Shown: positions 11,223 through 24,059 of the stretch, one piece after another
Position numbering within the stretch: the first letter of the stretch is position 1
How the letters are laid out: each line of letters begins with the position of its first letter
DNA from: Caenorhabditis remanei
Lineage: Eukaryota > Nematoda > Chromadorea > Rhabditida > Rhabditidae
Length of the DNA stretch: 64,000 bases
Direction of reading: 5' to 3'
Assembly (NCBI RefSeq): GCF_010183535.1
Contig: NC_071333.1
Span: 4,834,587-4,898,586 of the forward strand
Made by a program: the position numbers and the translations under genes
Notes under the pieces: generated by a model
Seen by the model: only the letters and a program-made list of their open reading frames with translations
Databases searched by the model: none
Told to the model about the DNA's origin: nothing

Positions 11223-11890
11223 AAAGAGAATGAGAACTTGAAAGCTGCTAATCGAAATATGGAAGCTGAAGTGAATGCAATTCAACACGACGCCAACACG
11301 ATGGAGGAAACTATTCATTTTCTCTCAAAGAATACGAACTTTCAAGATGAGATCATTAAGATGAAAGACGATAAATTGAAATGTTGCCAATATGAATTGG
11401 CTGCTCAGAAAAAGAAGGAAAATCAGTTGATTGACGAAAAACTTCAGTTGAGTCACAGTATGGATATTTCTGCTTCTCAAAACACAGCTCTCAGAGAAGA
11501 ACTTCTCGTTCTCGGCCAGAACGACATCACAAACAGGAAGACTGCACGAGATCTTCACAAATTGATGTCTGAAACGCTTCGAACCTTAAATGTATCTTGT
11601 AACGGTATCAATGTTTTTAATCAAATGTAATATGTAGTGCAAACTATTTTAGAATGCGGATATTAGCCATTTGATGAAAAGAAGAAAGAACGGAAACCAA
11701 GAAAAACGGACCACAAAAACGCAGAGAAAGAAGAAGAGAACGGAAAGAAGGCAATTGAAAAGACAAAAGTAAACACCAGAGCTCAATCAAGACAATCCCA
11801 AAGTGATGTTAGTGATTCAAGCAACAAGAGAGTAAGTTTTCAAGATCTGTTACATTGCACTGAAACTTTTTTTTTCAGAAAAAGATGTGA
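11223..11890 (+). CDS. Coiled-coil protein with basic tail, 5' end uncertain
   Basis: Three exons join in phase 0: 11223-11591, 11667-11831 and 11879-11890 (stop). The first is heptad-like and rich in Glu, Lys, Gln and Leu, so a long coiled coil is likely. The second is a highly charged Lys/Glu/Arg/Ser tail, probably disordered. The first exon is preceded by TTTGTTTTAG and contains an in-frame ATG at 11259, which would give about 169 aa if that acceptor is a trans-splice site. It begins about 230 bp after the stop of the MSP-domain gene on the same strand, a spacing common in nematode operons. No family was recognised. A missing 5' exon or a truncated copy is also possible. Confidence 0.5.
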
Positions 11891-13278
11891 GTAACCAGAT
11901 TTTCAGCTCAAAGTCCCTCACTTTTAAAGTGTATCGTTAATCTGCTCAACCGTGTTAACGTTTCTGTTGATTTGATTTGAATTTTTTTCTTGATTAATTT
12001 GTTTTTCTGCTAAAATAATGAAATTTTTTCCAGCAAAGTTTCGGAACAAGTCTACGTTGTTTTCTTTAATACCTGATTAATAGGTTTTCTGTTGTGGCAA
12101 CTCTGGTGTTGTGAAATCCCTTGATTTCACAAGTCGTATACGATACATAATAATACCTAAACACCCAAACAGTTAAAAGGAGCAAAGCTCCACCCTCCTA
12201 ACCCCCTTTTCAGCTTCCCCGTCGTCCTTTTCCCTGGAATCGCCTCCTTCTGTTTTCCTCTTCACTGTCCTGCTGCATCCGCGCTCTGCTGGACACTTCG
12301 CTGCGTCGCGACTCACTTGTCATGAGATGGGCTGCCGTCGACGGAGGCAAGTTCGAATCGGTTGGAAGGACGACGGACCGCTGTCTGGTCTCTCCCTTTT
12401 TTCCCTAATTTAATATGTTCTCCACCTTTCATTATCTTTAATTAATTGGTCCTTTTAACTGTAAATTCCCCCTGTTCCCGTAGCAACCAAGAAAGTCCAC
12501 AACAACGTGGCAAATGACTGGCCTAAAATTCCTTATAAAATAGTTACATTCACAACGCGAATCACCAAGCGTTCTCACTTTAACCATAATAATAAATCAC
12601 TATAATTACCACCAATTCTTCGTTCTTTCTCTCTCTTTTCAGGTTTCTCACATCTTTATAAACTTAGGCCTAAAATCACTATAAACTTAGTCTTTTCTCT
12701 ATCTTTCTTCTAATCACACACTCTCTTAGTCCTCTCGTCACCGTCTCTCCTCACTATCTCCGTCGTCTCTTCGTTGCCTTTACTCCCTCTCCGTTATCTA
12801 TCACTCTTCGTGTCTACCCTGCCTGGCTTGTGCTCCTAAAGGGAAAAACCTTCCTTTATGGGCACAACATGGTGCATCTCTCTCTATTACGAACTCGAGC
12901 ATACCACTGAACCCGAAAACACCACTGAACCGTCATCACCGACGTAAATCATTCAGCCAAATCAAAAATTGCATCACTGCAAAAAATCGATTTTTTTTTC
13001 TCTGTCTTTTATCGGAAAAGCACTCCGATCACACTCCTTTCGCCAAAACAATGGAAATTTAAACTATTCCAAATAAAAGCGAAAGCATTTCGAACTGAAA
13101 TACCACAATTTCAGCCAGAAAATGACAATTTTCGAATAAAAATGAGCGATTCACGCTAAAAATACCGAAATCTCAGTTGCATCACGATGAGAGGTTCATC
13201 GAAATTGCAAAGTTGAAGACTGGAAGGCACCAATACTGAATTCTAACTAATACAAAAATGATTATGATTGTCTCACAT
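11891..13278. other. Gene-free stretch with a possible LTR
   Basis: No gene is seen. The segment contains the LTR-like sequence listed separately. AT-rich sequence at 12870-13278 leads into the satellite array. Confidence 0.4.
12090..12869 (+). mobile_element. Possible LTR of a retrotransposon (solo or truncated)
   Basis: The stretch begins TGTTGTGGC and ends GGCACAACA, giving 7-bp inverted TG...CA ends. Inside are a TATA-like TATAAAATAG near 12534 and an AATAAA near 12588, in the order expected of U3-R-U5. The base after the end reads TGGTGCATC, which could be the start of a tRNA primer-binding site. No matching target duplication and no gag-pol sequence were found, so this rests on ends and signals only. 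Confidence 0.4.
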
Positions 13279-13811
13279 GGTAAGCACACGACTGTCTCAC
13301 AAAACCCATATACGGTAAGTACATGAATGAGTAATAGAACCCATAGACGGTAAGCACATGACTGTCTAACAAAACCCATATACGGTAAATAAATGAATGA
13401 GTAATAGAACCCATAGACGGTAAGCACATGACTGTCTCACAAAACCCATATACGGTAAATAAATGAATGAGTAACCGAACCCATAGACGGTAAGCACATG
13501 ACTGTATAACAAAACCCATATACGGTAAATAAATGAATGAGTAACCGAACCCATAGACGGTAAGCACATGACTATCTAACAAAACCCATATACGGTAAAT
13601 AAATGAATGAGTAACCGAACCCATAGACGGTAAGCACATGACTATCTAACAAAACCCATATACGGTAAATAAATGAATGAGTAATAGAACCCATAGACGG
13701 TAAGCACATGACTGTATAACAAAACCCATATACGGTAAATAAATGAATGAGTAACAGAACCCATAGACGGTAAGCACATGACTGTATAACAAAACCCATA
13801 TACGGTAAATA
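13279..13811 (+). repeat. 70-bp satellite, left remnant
   Basis: About 7.5 copies of the same 70-bp unit that fills 33964-47180. The array is cut at a TA (13810-13811) by the mariner element, and the sequence continues without loss on the other side. Leftmost units are the most diverged (for example GTACATGAATGAG in place of AAATAAATGAATG), as expected at an array edge. Confidence 0.95.
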
Positions 13812-14530
13812 TTAGGTTGGCAAGAAAGTTTTTGACCATGATTTGTTTTGAATGCTGTCAGACAAATGACGAGAATCAAAACCAACTATGCATGGCCTAT
13901 GTTAGATAAACTCTTTGGAATTCTGATAGTATACAGTATTTCCCTCCGACGCTTCCCTTCTGGGAGAGCCCTGCTATTTTCTTTCTTGACCAACAATTCT
14001 TACAGCAATATTTTCGATTTCCCATTATATGTTATACTAAAATTACTATAATTGCTAAACCGATAGGAGAACTTAGCAAGGGTGAAATCTTCTATCAACA
14101 CACTAAAAGTAATTTAGTTCACAACGTTGAGAAATGTCATTTTTAATGATCAAAGTATCACGTACTAAAAGACCATATGAACAGGATTTGTACATGCTGT
14201 GAGTTATAGAGGAAGAGTATCCATCCAAGTATTTTTGTGAATTATCAATGACAGTCCACACTGTTTACTACCACAGTTAAAAACTTCTTGAAACGTGTTG
14301 GCAAGAATAAAAATTGAGACATGTGTTCGACATCTTTTAGTCGATTTTAACTTTTAGCGAAGGGTAGTCCTACGACTTCAATTCCTCTCTTCTCCTCCAA
14401 ATTTTATTTAATTGAATCAATTCTTAGTTTTAACAGGACGATGGTCTTGTACAGTAATTATTACAGAAAAGTCAAGTGACTAGGCGTTGATAGAACGCCA
14501 GCAGACATCGTCGAACGAGAACGATTCCAA

Positions 14531-14786
14531 ATGAAAGTCATGCTCTCCCTACACAACGTATATAACTGGAATCTTCTAGACAAGTGCAAAACCATAATCT
14601 TTCACTACTGCTTTTTCACTGTGCAAAAAATTAAAGCTCTATGCAAGTCCTCAGTTTCACGCGGTCAAAAAATCCACCGCCTCCATGATGTTGCGCATCC
14701 GCATGTTACAAAATCGACGACGTACATTCTCACCTACTGTTGCAAAATACTTCTTGCTCACATAAATTAAAGCTGTAACCTTCCTC
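14531..14786 (+). pseudogene. Mariner transposase remnant, central catalytic part
   Basis: The translation resembles mariner transposase around the second catalytic Asp. IHRLHDVAHPHVTKST corresponds to the family's FLHDNARPHVAK motif, and the preceding NVYNWNLLDKCKTI corresponds to the linker before it. Stops and frame breaks upstream (13812-14530) and after LLAHIN show that the gene is dead. The nested element begins at 14787, inside the coding region. Confidence 0.8.
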
Positions 14787-15114
14787 AGAGAAGTAAGGTG
14801 GGGGTATTGGGAACACAACATGGAGTGGAGTCGCTGACTGTCAGTGATGGAGGAGGGGGGTGTGGGAGGATACCAGTGTAGGAGGGAACGAGCGTGAGGG
14901 GTACCATTGTTGGAAGGGAGGATCGTGGGGAATATCAGTGTAGGAAAGTCATCTGAGCTATGGTAATGGATTATGTGAACGGATTGCTTTGGGTTTTCAG
15001 GAATGAGTGGGCAAAAGTTTTGTGGTTCAAAGATCTACATAGATGTGTCCTGAAAAGGCACAATTTCTGATTAGCGTTATCACTGGCGTAAACTTTGTGA
15101 GTGCGTACCGCCAG

Positions 15115-15335
15115 TTTGTTGTTGTTTCAAGAAAATCACTTTATAGGTTGCAAGAGTTTCAAGTTATGGGGGTGCGGAGAAATTTTCCAAGTCTCTGAAA
15201 ATTCTGAGAACTTTGCGAGTATATACAGCCAATTTGGTGTTTCAAGAAAATCCGTTTATAGCTTGCAAGGGCTTCAAACTTTGAGGTGCCGGGAAATTTT
15301 TCACGTCTCTGAAAATTCTGAGACGGTTCACGACT
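15115..15335 (+). repeat. ~120-bp imperfect tandem duplication in the left arm
   Basis: Two copies share TTTCAAGAAAATC, TATAGNTTGCAAG and CTCTGAAAATTCTGAGA blocks in the same order. The right arm has the mirror copy at about 33149-33369. Confidence 0.7.
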
Positions 15336-18138
15336 ATGCTTCTACATTTATGCTCTTGCGAAGTCAAGTCTCTGATGTTTGAATTTCGTTCCCTATTCAT
15401 TAAGTCATTGTTCCCAGAAATTTTCATAACTTTCCGTGCGACTCCAATTTAATCAGGCTAGTGACAAACTCCATGTATGCAGCTACAAAAACTGAACGAC
15501 AATCATTGTAGTCAACTCCCAAATAGCGATCAATGAAAAATTTGCACAGATGTACACAAAACTGGCTACACCATTCTACAGTTCGATAAGTGATGAGCAT
15601 GCTGAGTAGTGATGAGCATGCTGCAACTTCACGCGCGTAGTGACAACTTCAAACAAGACGTCGTGGAGTACATTGGAAATGCACCAACGAAACAGGTCGC
15701 AAGACAGTTCTTTCGATTGATGCTCAGAACCACTTTCATCATCATCCCCCTCAAACGGAACCTGAAATGGATAACACTTTGGATCAGAACTATAGAGTTC
15801 AATTTTGTACAAGCAATCAAGAGGTTTACAAAGGACCATCCACTCCAGCAAAATGATGACAACACGACACATCACACAAGCTTTACATTTTTGAAAACCC
15901 TAGACGCGTGTGTGTGTGAAGTTTTCGCAGTTTATTGTTTTAACCGTGACCACAATTTACACAGGAGATCCAATTATCGATTGTTCCATCATTCTTGACT
16001 GACATCCACTTCGATGACCTCAAAACATCATTTACAGATATGTCAGATTATACAGACACCTCAGTTTTCGTGATCCAATTTCATTGACAATCTTAACGCG
16101 TCATTCCACAATCATGGGGAGAACGAAACGTGCGACACAGTCTTTGCGGTGAAGAAGTGACTATGATTTTCCAAACCCCATTGGAAAATCGTTATAAAAA
16201 CGTTAGTGGATTGATCAAAAACGAAAAATTGTGTCGAGGTGGACACCATTCACCAACAGCTGCCAATTCAAAGATTTCATAGGTTAGTGCATCAACTATG
16301 ATGTGGTTGAGTGAAATCACCCATACATGAGCAAAAGTTTGCAAATTATGAACGAGGAGGCACTTGATTGCAGTGAGTGTTCACCAATTTCCTCATGTGG
16401 GTGTTCACCAATCAGCTAAAAGTGTAGTGCATTTGTGTTTGAGGTCACAACAAAATCCGTGAAGGACCATGCATCATCCTGAAAACAACTTGTGCACTCT
16501 CTGCATCAAACTTAAGACTGCTTGTGCAAAACCCAGGTCAATTTCAAAAATTGCTTCTGTAAACTTTCCGTAACCCTATGAATTATCGGCGTGAATGCTC
16601 TTTCACAATCAAACTTACTTGAACGGCTACGCAACCACTTCAAAACTACTGGGGGGAATGCTACAACGTCGTCAAATCTTCTTCAAATGTCTTGTAAGCT
16701 TCGAATCACAGTCAAAAGTAATTCTGCAAACACGACACCATCAACATCAACAGTCATGAAACATCATTATCATTGAGTATTCATTGTCGTTACCTACACA
16801 AGCCACACTGCAACACTTCTTTGCTAGGCTCGATTGTTCAGAATGGGTTGCTGTAGTCAATGTTTTCCTTTTGCTCAATGCAAACCAGTGCAACGTCAGT
16901 GCAATGTCAGTGCAATGTCAATGCGACGCCATCAATACTTTAAAGTCTTCAGACTTCACGCTCAAATAGCTGATACCAACCAACAACCCAACGCTGTAAA
17001 GTCGATCCACAGTAGACTAAATCTTTCAGCAGACACTCCGTACAATCGGAACGTCGTCAAACGACGAAACTAGTGGCACTCAATTTCAACCGCTAGCAAA
17101 CAAGCAACTCAGTGCATCAAGCTCACTATACTTGAATTTCCAAATTTTGGAACTCAGATCATGAATGATGCAAGCATCTTAAGCGTAAATTGACAAATGA
17201 GAATGCATTCGCACAGTTTTCCAAATTCAGGCTTCATACAGTTTTCCAACTCAAGTCGAGTCATGAAGGAGAGAAGTCAAAGTTCTCAAAAATGAATCGC
17301 CGTAACGAAACTGACTTTTGCTGAATCGCGAGATCAGCTTCCATTGTAGGAAACAGTGATGTACTGAAAATCCATCACAATTTCAAGAATCGTGGAGATC
17401 ACGTAATGTTTCTCTATATCTGAACGAATTCTCAACGAATTGAACGAAGAGTGGCAAAACTGTGCAGAGCCCCATACCCATCGTGTGTGACCACGAAAAG
17501 ATCCTTCACGAGTTTGGAACTGTGAAAAATTTTGGGGTTGGCTTAGCATGCGCAGAAAACCACTTCAAACATTGCAAACTGACGTAGTCTCTCTCCAAGA
17601 ACAGAAAATCAGACTCACACATGCGAAAACTGTGAGAAACGGCGAAGTGAACACCAAACTCAAAAATTGGAACGCAGCACATAGTGGTTTGATGACTCAT
17701 CAGAACCGAAGGTTTGGCACCCTGAAAGTGACGTCATACGATAACTCATCAGTGATGACTCATAAATGATGACTCACTTTGTCGAGATTCAAGTGTTTAT
17801 GAGAATCAGCCGGCAGAGCAGGTATATATGGCTATCGGCCAGTAGAGCAAGAAATTTGGCATATTCCGTGGAAACCGACCATGTTTGATTGAGGAAAGAT
17901 GGAAATGAGTCATCACGCCGCGGCAAAAACTCTCAATTTTACCAGATTTCCGATGGGTCAATGAAATAAGGAGAAATGTGTGCTATGTAGGTAGATTATG
18001 GTGCAAACTGACAAATCCTGGGACGATTGAACACAACAGACAAGAATCAAGGGGTATATAAGTCAATCAGCGCAACCCATAAACCATATCACACTTCATT
18101 CCGAAGTGAACGTCATTGATTTTCTAGACGTGATTTAC

Positions 18139-18208
18139 CGTGATCATCATCATCATCACCATCACCATCACCATCACCATCATCACCATCACCATCATCA
18201 CCATCAGT
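18139..18208 (+). repeat. CAT/CAC trinucleotide-type repeat before the polymerase gene
   Basis: A run of CATCAC and CAT units ends about 40 bp upstream of the polymerase ATG. The mirror copy is at about 30276-30345. It encodes poly-Asp/Gly frames on the other strand that are not genes. Confidence 0.85.
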
Positions 18209-18248
18209 CTTAACCCTGTGCTGATTTTCAAGAAGATCTACAACCACG

Positions 18249-21200
18249 ATGCTTGAAAACTTTGAAGAGGTGAGTGTAGATGTTTCTGGTGTCGACACTA
18301 ACGTCAATGTTTACCAGGAGCAAATTGGTGGAGCAAAGGTCCGTGTTTTGGGGGTCCTTGAAAAGAAACCCGAGGGTAATTTCGAAAGTCTACTGAATTC
18401 GCGCACGCTATCCTTAGAACTTCCTGACTCTATGACTACTCATCCGCGAGGTCCTGAAATATTTGCTGAAACCTTGATTGAGCTCGTTCATCGCTATGAC
18501 CCATTCAACAATCCCCGCACAAAAGTGGGTATTGTATTTGAATCACCCGAGATTCCTGAAAGCATTGGTTTGTGCTATCAACTGATTGACCGGATCAAAG
18601 TTGAAAGCATTGTTGAAAGTCTTGCCCGTCAGTCACAGTCAAACAAGTCCGTTTTGGAACTTGAAACTCCAAAAATCACGGCCAGATTTACATACCTCAA
18701 TCTGCCAGCTGGTACCGGTAAACGTCGCTTCGACACAGGCAAAATCTTGGAACTCACTGCATTTGAAAAACGACGAAAATCTAGTGAATCGGAACGTGAG
18801 ATGAACGAGGAATTGCCGAAAGTCAAACAACTCAGATCCAACATCATGCCGAACGAAGGTAAAATTCTACGAGCATCGTTGTTCAGGTCAATATCATCAT
18901 CATGTTTTCAGTGATCGAAGATTGTCTGGTTCATGCGTTGTACCAGACCCTGATGTACCACAAGTGGAAACTCTGTAGAACCCTGGAAAACATGAACAAG
19001 TACCGCAGTGCCGTGAGAAAGACTTTTAAGCGACCACGAATTTGCCCAGAAGTTTACGAAGCGGTGAAAGCTATGAAGGAGGTAAGATTCAGCACACACA
19101 CAACAACTATATTTCAGAAAACTTACAGCAAGCAGGTGTTTCGAAATCGTCAAACTTCTGCAGGATGGACGTTGAGCGCTTTCAAAACACAGTTTTTGCC
19201 GGAACACATCAACTGATTGTATTTGTGAAGAACTCAACCATCCCCTTCTACTCAGGACCATACGTGGGCGAGAAAAAACAACTGGCTCTGTACTTGGACG
19301 ATGGACACTATAGAGGCGTAAGAAGTATTTGTGCACTACTCCGTACCGATTACTATTGCGCTCTCTGCAATAGAGGCTATCGCAGTACTGCACTGCACTA
19401 TAAATGTCCACTGGTGCATCGTTTATGTGGTCAACGTCAAGGTAATTGTCCTGTCACAGAGAGTGACCAGCCAACTCGATGCAAGACATGCACCGTGTTA
19501 TTCAAATCTCAAATCTGCTATGAGAATCACATCAAAAAAGGTAGGCACATGGTTGTAGGAACACTCCAGCTCAACATCATTTCATTCAGGTCCACAGAAT
19601 GGCAAAAGTCGATGTGAGTACACGAAAGTGTGTAGGAAATGCGAAGGCATCTACTACACGAACAAAGGCAATGCCCACAAGTGCGGGGAGAAATGGTGCT
19701 ATCGCTGCAACTGCCAAAGAATAATGCCACACAACTGTCTCATGCCTGTTTCAAAGAAGAATGAGAAAAAGCTGACACGACGTCGTGTATATTTCGACAT
19801 TGAGGTTTGTACATCACCAAAATTGATTGAGCTCACAACCCAAAATTACAGAGCAGAGCTGACGAATCAACTGGACAGCAACACCCCGTCTTGTTCGTGG
19901 CTCTCCGTTGTTGCTCAGACTGTTCAACCATCATCCCAAATGACATTGAACAAGCAAGAAACATGAAGTGCTCGAAATGTGCACCCGATGGACGATTGAA
20001 AGTCATTGAGTGTATCACCACCGAGAATCGAAATGTGAATGTTGGAAGTCAAATGACAAAGTGGTTGTTTGCTGACCACCACCGAGGAGCTGTCGTCGTG
20101 GCACACAATGCATCTGGGTAAATTGGGGTGTTGGTTCCTATACATGGTATATTTCAGCTACGATGGACAATTCATTCTTGAAAATTTGATTGCCAGCAAC
20201 AAAGCTTCACCAAAGCTTGTCATGGACGGAACCAAGTTGATTTTCATGGAGCACAATGGAGTAAAGCTTCTCGATTCAATCCGATATCTGTCCATGAGTC
20301 TGAGTTCACTTGGAAAGACGTTCAACGTGGATTCCGTCAAGGGGTAAGATGGCGCGAGAGCGAAGTGAAGCTAATGTTGAAATTTTACAGGGATTTTCCG
20401 GTGCTGTTCATCAAACCCGAAAACTACACTTACGTGGGGCCGCTTCCTGATGACCATCACTACGCAATGGACAACAAATCGTCGATGGTCAAAGAGCAAC
20501 TTTCAACATTCCTGAGTGCTCAACGAGCTGAAGGCAAAATTTTCAACTTTGTCGAAGAGATTTTCAAGTATTGCTACAACGACGTATACATTCTGGCAAC
20601 ATCAATGGGACTCTTCGAGAGGGAATTTGAAAAAATCACTAACGTCTGCCTTCTGGAGGTAAGTTTCAGTGAAACATTTGTACCGATCACACACGAACAC
20701 GTTCAGGAGTCTACAACGGCTGCGTCAGCAGCTGCTCTCGTGTTTCGTCGAAACCACTTGGATTCAGAAAAGCCAATCGTCTTGGATGTGAAACCGTCGA
20801 TATCGATGAATGCGTCAGAAATCAGTCAAAAATATTTGGCGTGGTTCACTTCCAAAGAGGGTGTACAGCTGAACATGTCAACGACGTATGGCGAAGAAAA
20901 AGTGAGTGGAGTCTACAGTCTCACAGCAGATCATGCAAAATTTTCAGATTGGCAGGTACCGGGTGGACGGTTTTGTACCTCAATGTCCAAAATATCCTCA
21001 AGGGCTCATCATTGAATTTTTCGTAAGTGAACAAAGCTACGGGATTCTCAAATGATCACGATTGCAGGGTTGCTACTGGCATGCACACGATTGCACCTAT
21101 TCAGAAGAATCCATGATTGGTTGTGAAAGTGCAAAAGAAATTCGCTTGAAGGATGAGGAACGTTTGAGTGCACTACGTGAATTTCACCCTGTCAAAGTTG

Positions 21201-23039
21201 TTTGGGAATGTGAAGTGAAGAAGAAGCTTCAGAGAAATCCTGAGATGGCCGCATTTTTTCAAGACTATGAAGCTGTGGTAAGATTTCGATGCATATGCCA
21301 TCTGTTCATAAACGAATTTAGGGACTCCTACACTGTGAGAGGGCACTGACGGGTGGGAGAACCGAAGTTTTTCGACTATACGCCAACAATGAGGGCAAAA
21401 CACTACGATACGCAGACGTTGTCAGGTGATTTTCTGCGTTACTTTCATCAAAAACTATAGACTTTTCAGTCTCTATCCTACGGTGATGAAACACGATCCA
21501 TTTCCTATTGGTGCACCTGAAAATGTTCCTAAAAACTCCATGGACGTACCAATGAGGAAACCAAGCGATTTGACATTTAGAGGGTTTTTGAGCTGCAAAG
21601 TCTTGCCACCACGACATCTGAAGTTACCAGTGCTACCAATCAAGGACAACGGAAAGCTCCTGTTTGGTCTTTGTAAAAGTTTGTCACGGCAAAAGTCTAT
21701 ATAGAAACCTCATCAGTTTTTCAGAATGCTGCAGAGACTCAAATCAACATGATTGTGAACACTCGGACAATGATCGTTCGTTCAGCGGAACGTTTACTAC
21801 AGTGGAACTCCAGAAAGCGCTGAGCTTAGGCTACGAAATTACAGAAGTGTTCCATGTGAAGACAGGTATTTGGTGGATTCATGTAATTTTATTTTTGCAG
21901 GGTGTCAAGTATGAAAACTGGGTGCAGAACGATGAAAGTGGTCGTGGAGGACTATTCACCTCGTACATCAACCAAATGATGGAGGAAAAGATTGTAAGTG
22001 AGACAATGTTGGGAGGCGAATTCATTTATCCATTTTCAGTACAGCACAGGATGGCCAGCCAATGTCACTACAGATGCTCAGAAGGACGCGTACTGCAAAG
22101 CATACTTTGACAAGGAGCAGATTTACCTCACGGACTACTCAAGGTTTTCGAAAAACCCAGGAAAGAGAGCTGTTGCCAAATTGATGTTGAATTCTCTGGT
22201 ATGGTTTTCAATGTTCTCACGGTTGTAAACCAATTTTCAGTGGGGGAAATTTGCACAGCGAGTGGATCGAGAAACGACATGCATAGTGACAGACCCAGCG
22301 ATATTCTGGAACATTGTCTATGACACAACAATCGTCATTTCGGATGTACTATGCGTGAATGACGCCCTGATCATCAAATATAGGAAGCAGGCTGAAACTC
22401 TTGAGAGCTTCAAAACCAGTGCAATGCAGCTTGCTGCACTCACTACGTCTTATGCTCGTCTTCGACTCTACCGCTTCATGGAGCTGGTTGGGGCGGAAAA
22501 CATCATGTACACAGGTAATTTCCAGTTAGCGGTAAACTTTCGCATTCAAATTTTCAGATACGGACTCAATCATTTATGCCGTTCCCGAAGGCTCAGTTGA
22601 CCCTTTGCGTGGAGAAATCGGACCTTATCTCGGACAGCTTACTGATGAATTGGATGGCGCAATGACAGAATTTGTAACCCTAGGCCCCAAAACGTATTGC
22701 TACAAGGAGGTGTCAACCGATGAATCCCTGAAAGTGAGCGGTAAACAAGTGTAACGCGATAAATTACAAAATTTTCAGGTCGTTCGAAAAGCAAAGGGGA
22801 TCACAGTCAATTCCGTCGTCAAAAATCTAATGTCTTTCGACCTCATGAAAAACATGGTCGATGAGGTTCTGGAGGATGTATGTCAACGCACCCGAGTGCA
22901 ATTTCCGCAACACGTTATGTATCGCGATGCATATCACCGGGTCTACAGTAGAAAGATTTTCAAAAAATTCCAGTACACCTTCAACAAGAGGCGCATCGTT
23001 CCCGATGGATCTACACTCCCATTTGGATTCTGCGCCTGA
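18249..23039 (+). CDS. Protein-primed family-B DNA polymerase (Maverick type), left copy
   Basis: Eighteen exons were joined by phase, about 1334 aa. Starts and ends (kb): 18.249-18.858, 18.912-19.081, 19.129-19.540, 19.590-19.804, 19.852-20.117, 20.158-20.343, 20.391-20.658, 20.707-20.901, 20.948-21.022, 21.068-21.277, 21.322-21.425, 21.470-21.661, 21.717-21.855, 21.901-21.993, 22.040-22.198, 22.241-22.514, 22.558-22.733, 22.779-23.039. Zinc-binding Cys/His clusters precede Exo I FDIE (466-469). Then come Exo II (NASGYDGQF), Exo III (YNDVYIL), Pol A (DVVSLYP, ~901), Pol B (KLMLNSLWGKF, ~1092), Pol C (YTDTDS, 1190-1193) and KAKG (~1252). It should replicate the element from a protein primer with 3'-5' proofreading. 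The 12/13 junction needs a poor donor (CT|GTTTGG). The more natural GTAAAAG donor would create a stop, so splicing there is doubtful. A separate terminal-protein gene was not seen; the first 200 residues are of unknown function. Confidence 0.9.
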
Positions 23040-23740
23040 AATTATGAAATTGTTGCTCACCACTAACCTATAAATAATTGTGAACCATATGCTTCTGCAA
23101 GCTTTTTCCGAATGAAGTGTTTTTGCTGTGACCAAGTTTTCAGAGTGAAGTATAACTGTACCCAAGTTTTGAGACCGAAGTGCTTTTGATGGTTCCAAAT
23201 TTTGAAAATGAAGTGCATTTGTGGGCAAATTTACAGACTTCTTTGTCTCTATTTGGAGAATGAAGCGCTTTTGCTACGACCAAATTTTCAGATTCAGACC
23301 CTTGTGGCCAAATGTTCTGACCAAAGCCTTCTGTAAGCCAGCTTTCAAACAGAAGCGTTTCTAGTGCTAGCGGTGAGGTTGCAGTGTTCCAATTTCTGAG
23401 AAATTACCAACCGTTGCAAAAAAAATCCACATCACGTGAAGTAAATTACGGTGAAACAGCTAAAGAACAACTCATGCCACGGCAAACTCAGTTAAGGGGC
23501 AACATTTTCCAGTCTCATCCCTCATGAAATTGGTGTCAATCCTCAGGAATCCACACTTATGGGTCTCAAAATTCACAAACACTACAACACAAATTGAGGA
23601 GAAATGCATTTTTCAGACAAAAACTGGTTGATTTCAGCCGAAATCCAGTAAATGCAAAACTATAGTCCATTTTGAGCCACTATAAGACCCAGGGCGGGCA
23701 AATTGGGGGGTCTATAAGACACACGAGAGAAGTATGGGAG
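23040..23740. other. 3' flank of the left polymerase gene
   Basis: No gene. Several short diverged repeats of the form 'CAAGTTTTGAGA(C)CGAAGTGCTTTTG' recur at about 23115-23290 (spacing ~40-55 bp), each with AGTG(C/T)TTTTG. They also occur in mirror image at about 25194-25369. Function unknown. Confidence 0.5.
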
Positions 23741-24059
23741 CTGGAGTGACGCGTTTTGTTTGATCTCTGATCATCGACCCACGGTTCCCAAGCTGGCGTG
23801 CCGTTGACGCATCCTTAATTAGGTGCCTATACTTAGCCTAGCCTTAATGAGGTACCTATCCCTAATGAGAAACCTCTCCTTATTGAGGCATCGGCACTGA
23901 TGTGCATATCCTTAGTGATGTGCATATCCATAATCAGGTACTTATCCTTACACATCCTTGCTTAACCCTATGCATATCACATACTGGACATTTTCGGAAA
24001 GTCAGTCAGAGTACCGGTGGGTGTCGAATCTGCGAGAGGTGACCGGCCACTCGGGTAAC

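Larger units (their letters stand above)
14787..18248. other. Left arm, polymerase-upstream region; no confident gene
   Basis: No intact gene was recognised. A partial tandem duplication of about 120 bp lies at 15115-15335 (TTTCAAGAAAATC...CTCTGAAAATTCTGAGA twice). On the minus strand, 15599-15760 reads as an exon-like frame after an acceptor TATCCATTTCAG, with acidic GDDDESGSEHQ and a hydrophobic end. Near 16195-16315 (minus) a short frame contains EIFELAAVGEW, which faintly recalls the IIEIAAV motif of DEDDh exonucleases, but no upstream DxE is present. Stops interrupt every longer reading. These may be relics of a second, oppositely oriented gene. Confidence 0.35.
14787..23740 (+). repeat. 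Left arm of the palindrome (~8.95 kb)
   Basis: This is the reverse complement of 24744-33697 at better than 99.9% identity by eye. Position x pairs with 48484-x. It contains about 3.4 kb without a confident gene, the polymerase gene (18249-23039), and about 0.7 kb of 3' flank. Identity this high means very recent formation, ongoing gene conversion, or an assembly that copied one arm. The few differences argue against a pure copy. Confidence 0.95.

Noticed and set aside
16834..17073. Small plus-strand frames in the left arm (16591-17073), mirrored at 31411-31893
   Set aside because: They have low complexity (repeated CAATGTCAGTG) and no exon structure, and overlap conflicting frames. They were treated as decayed sequence.
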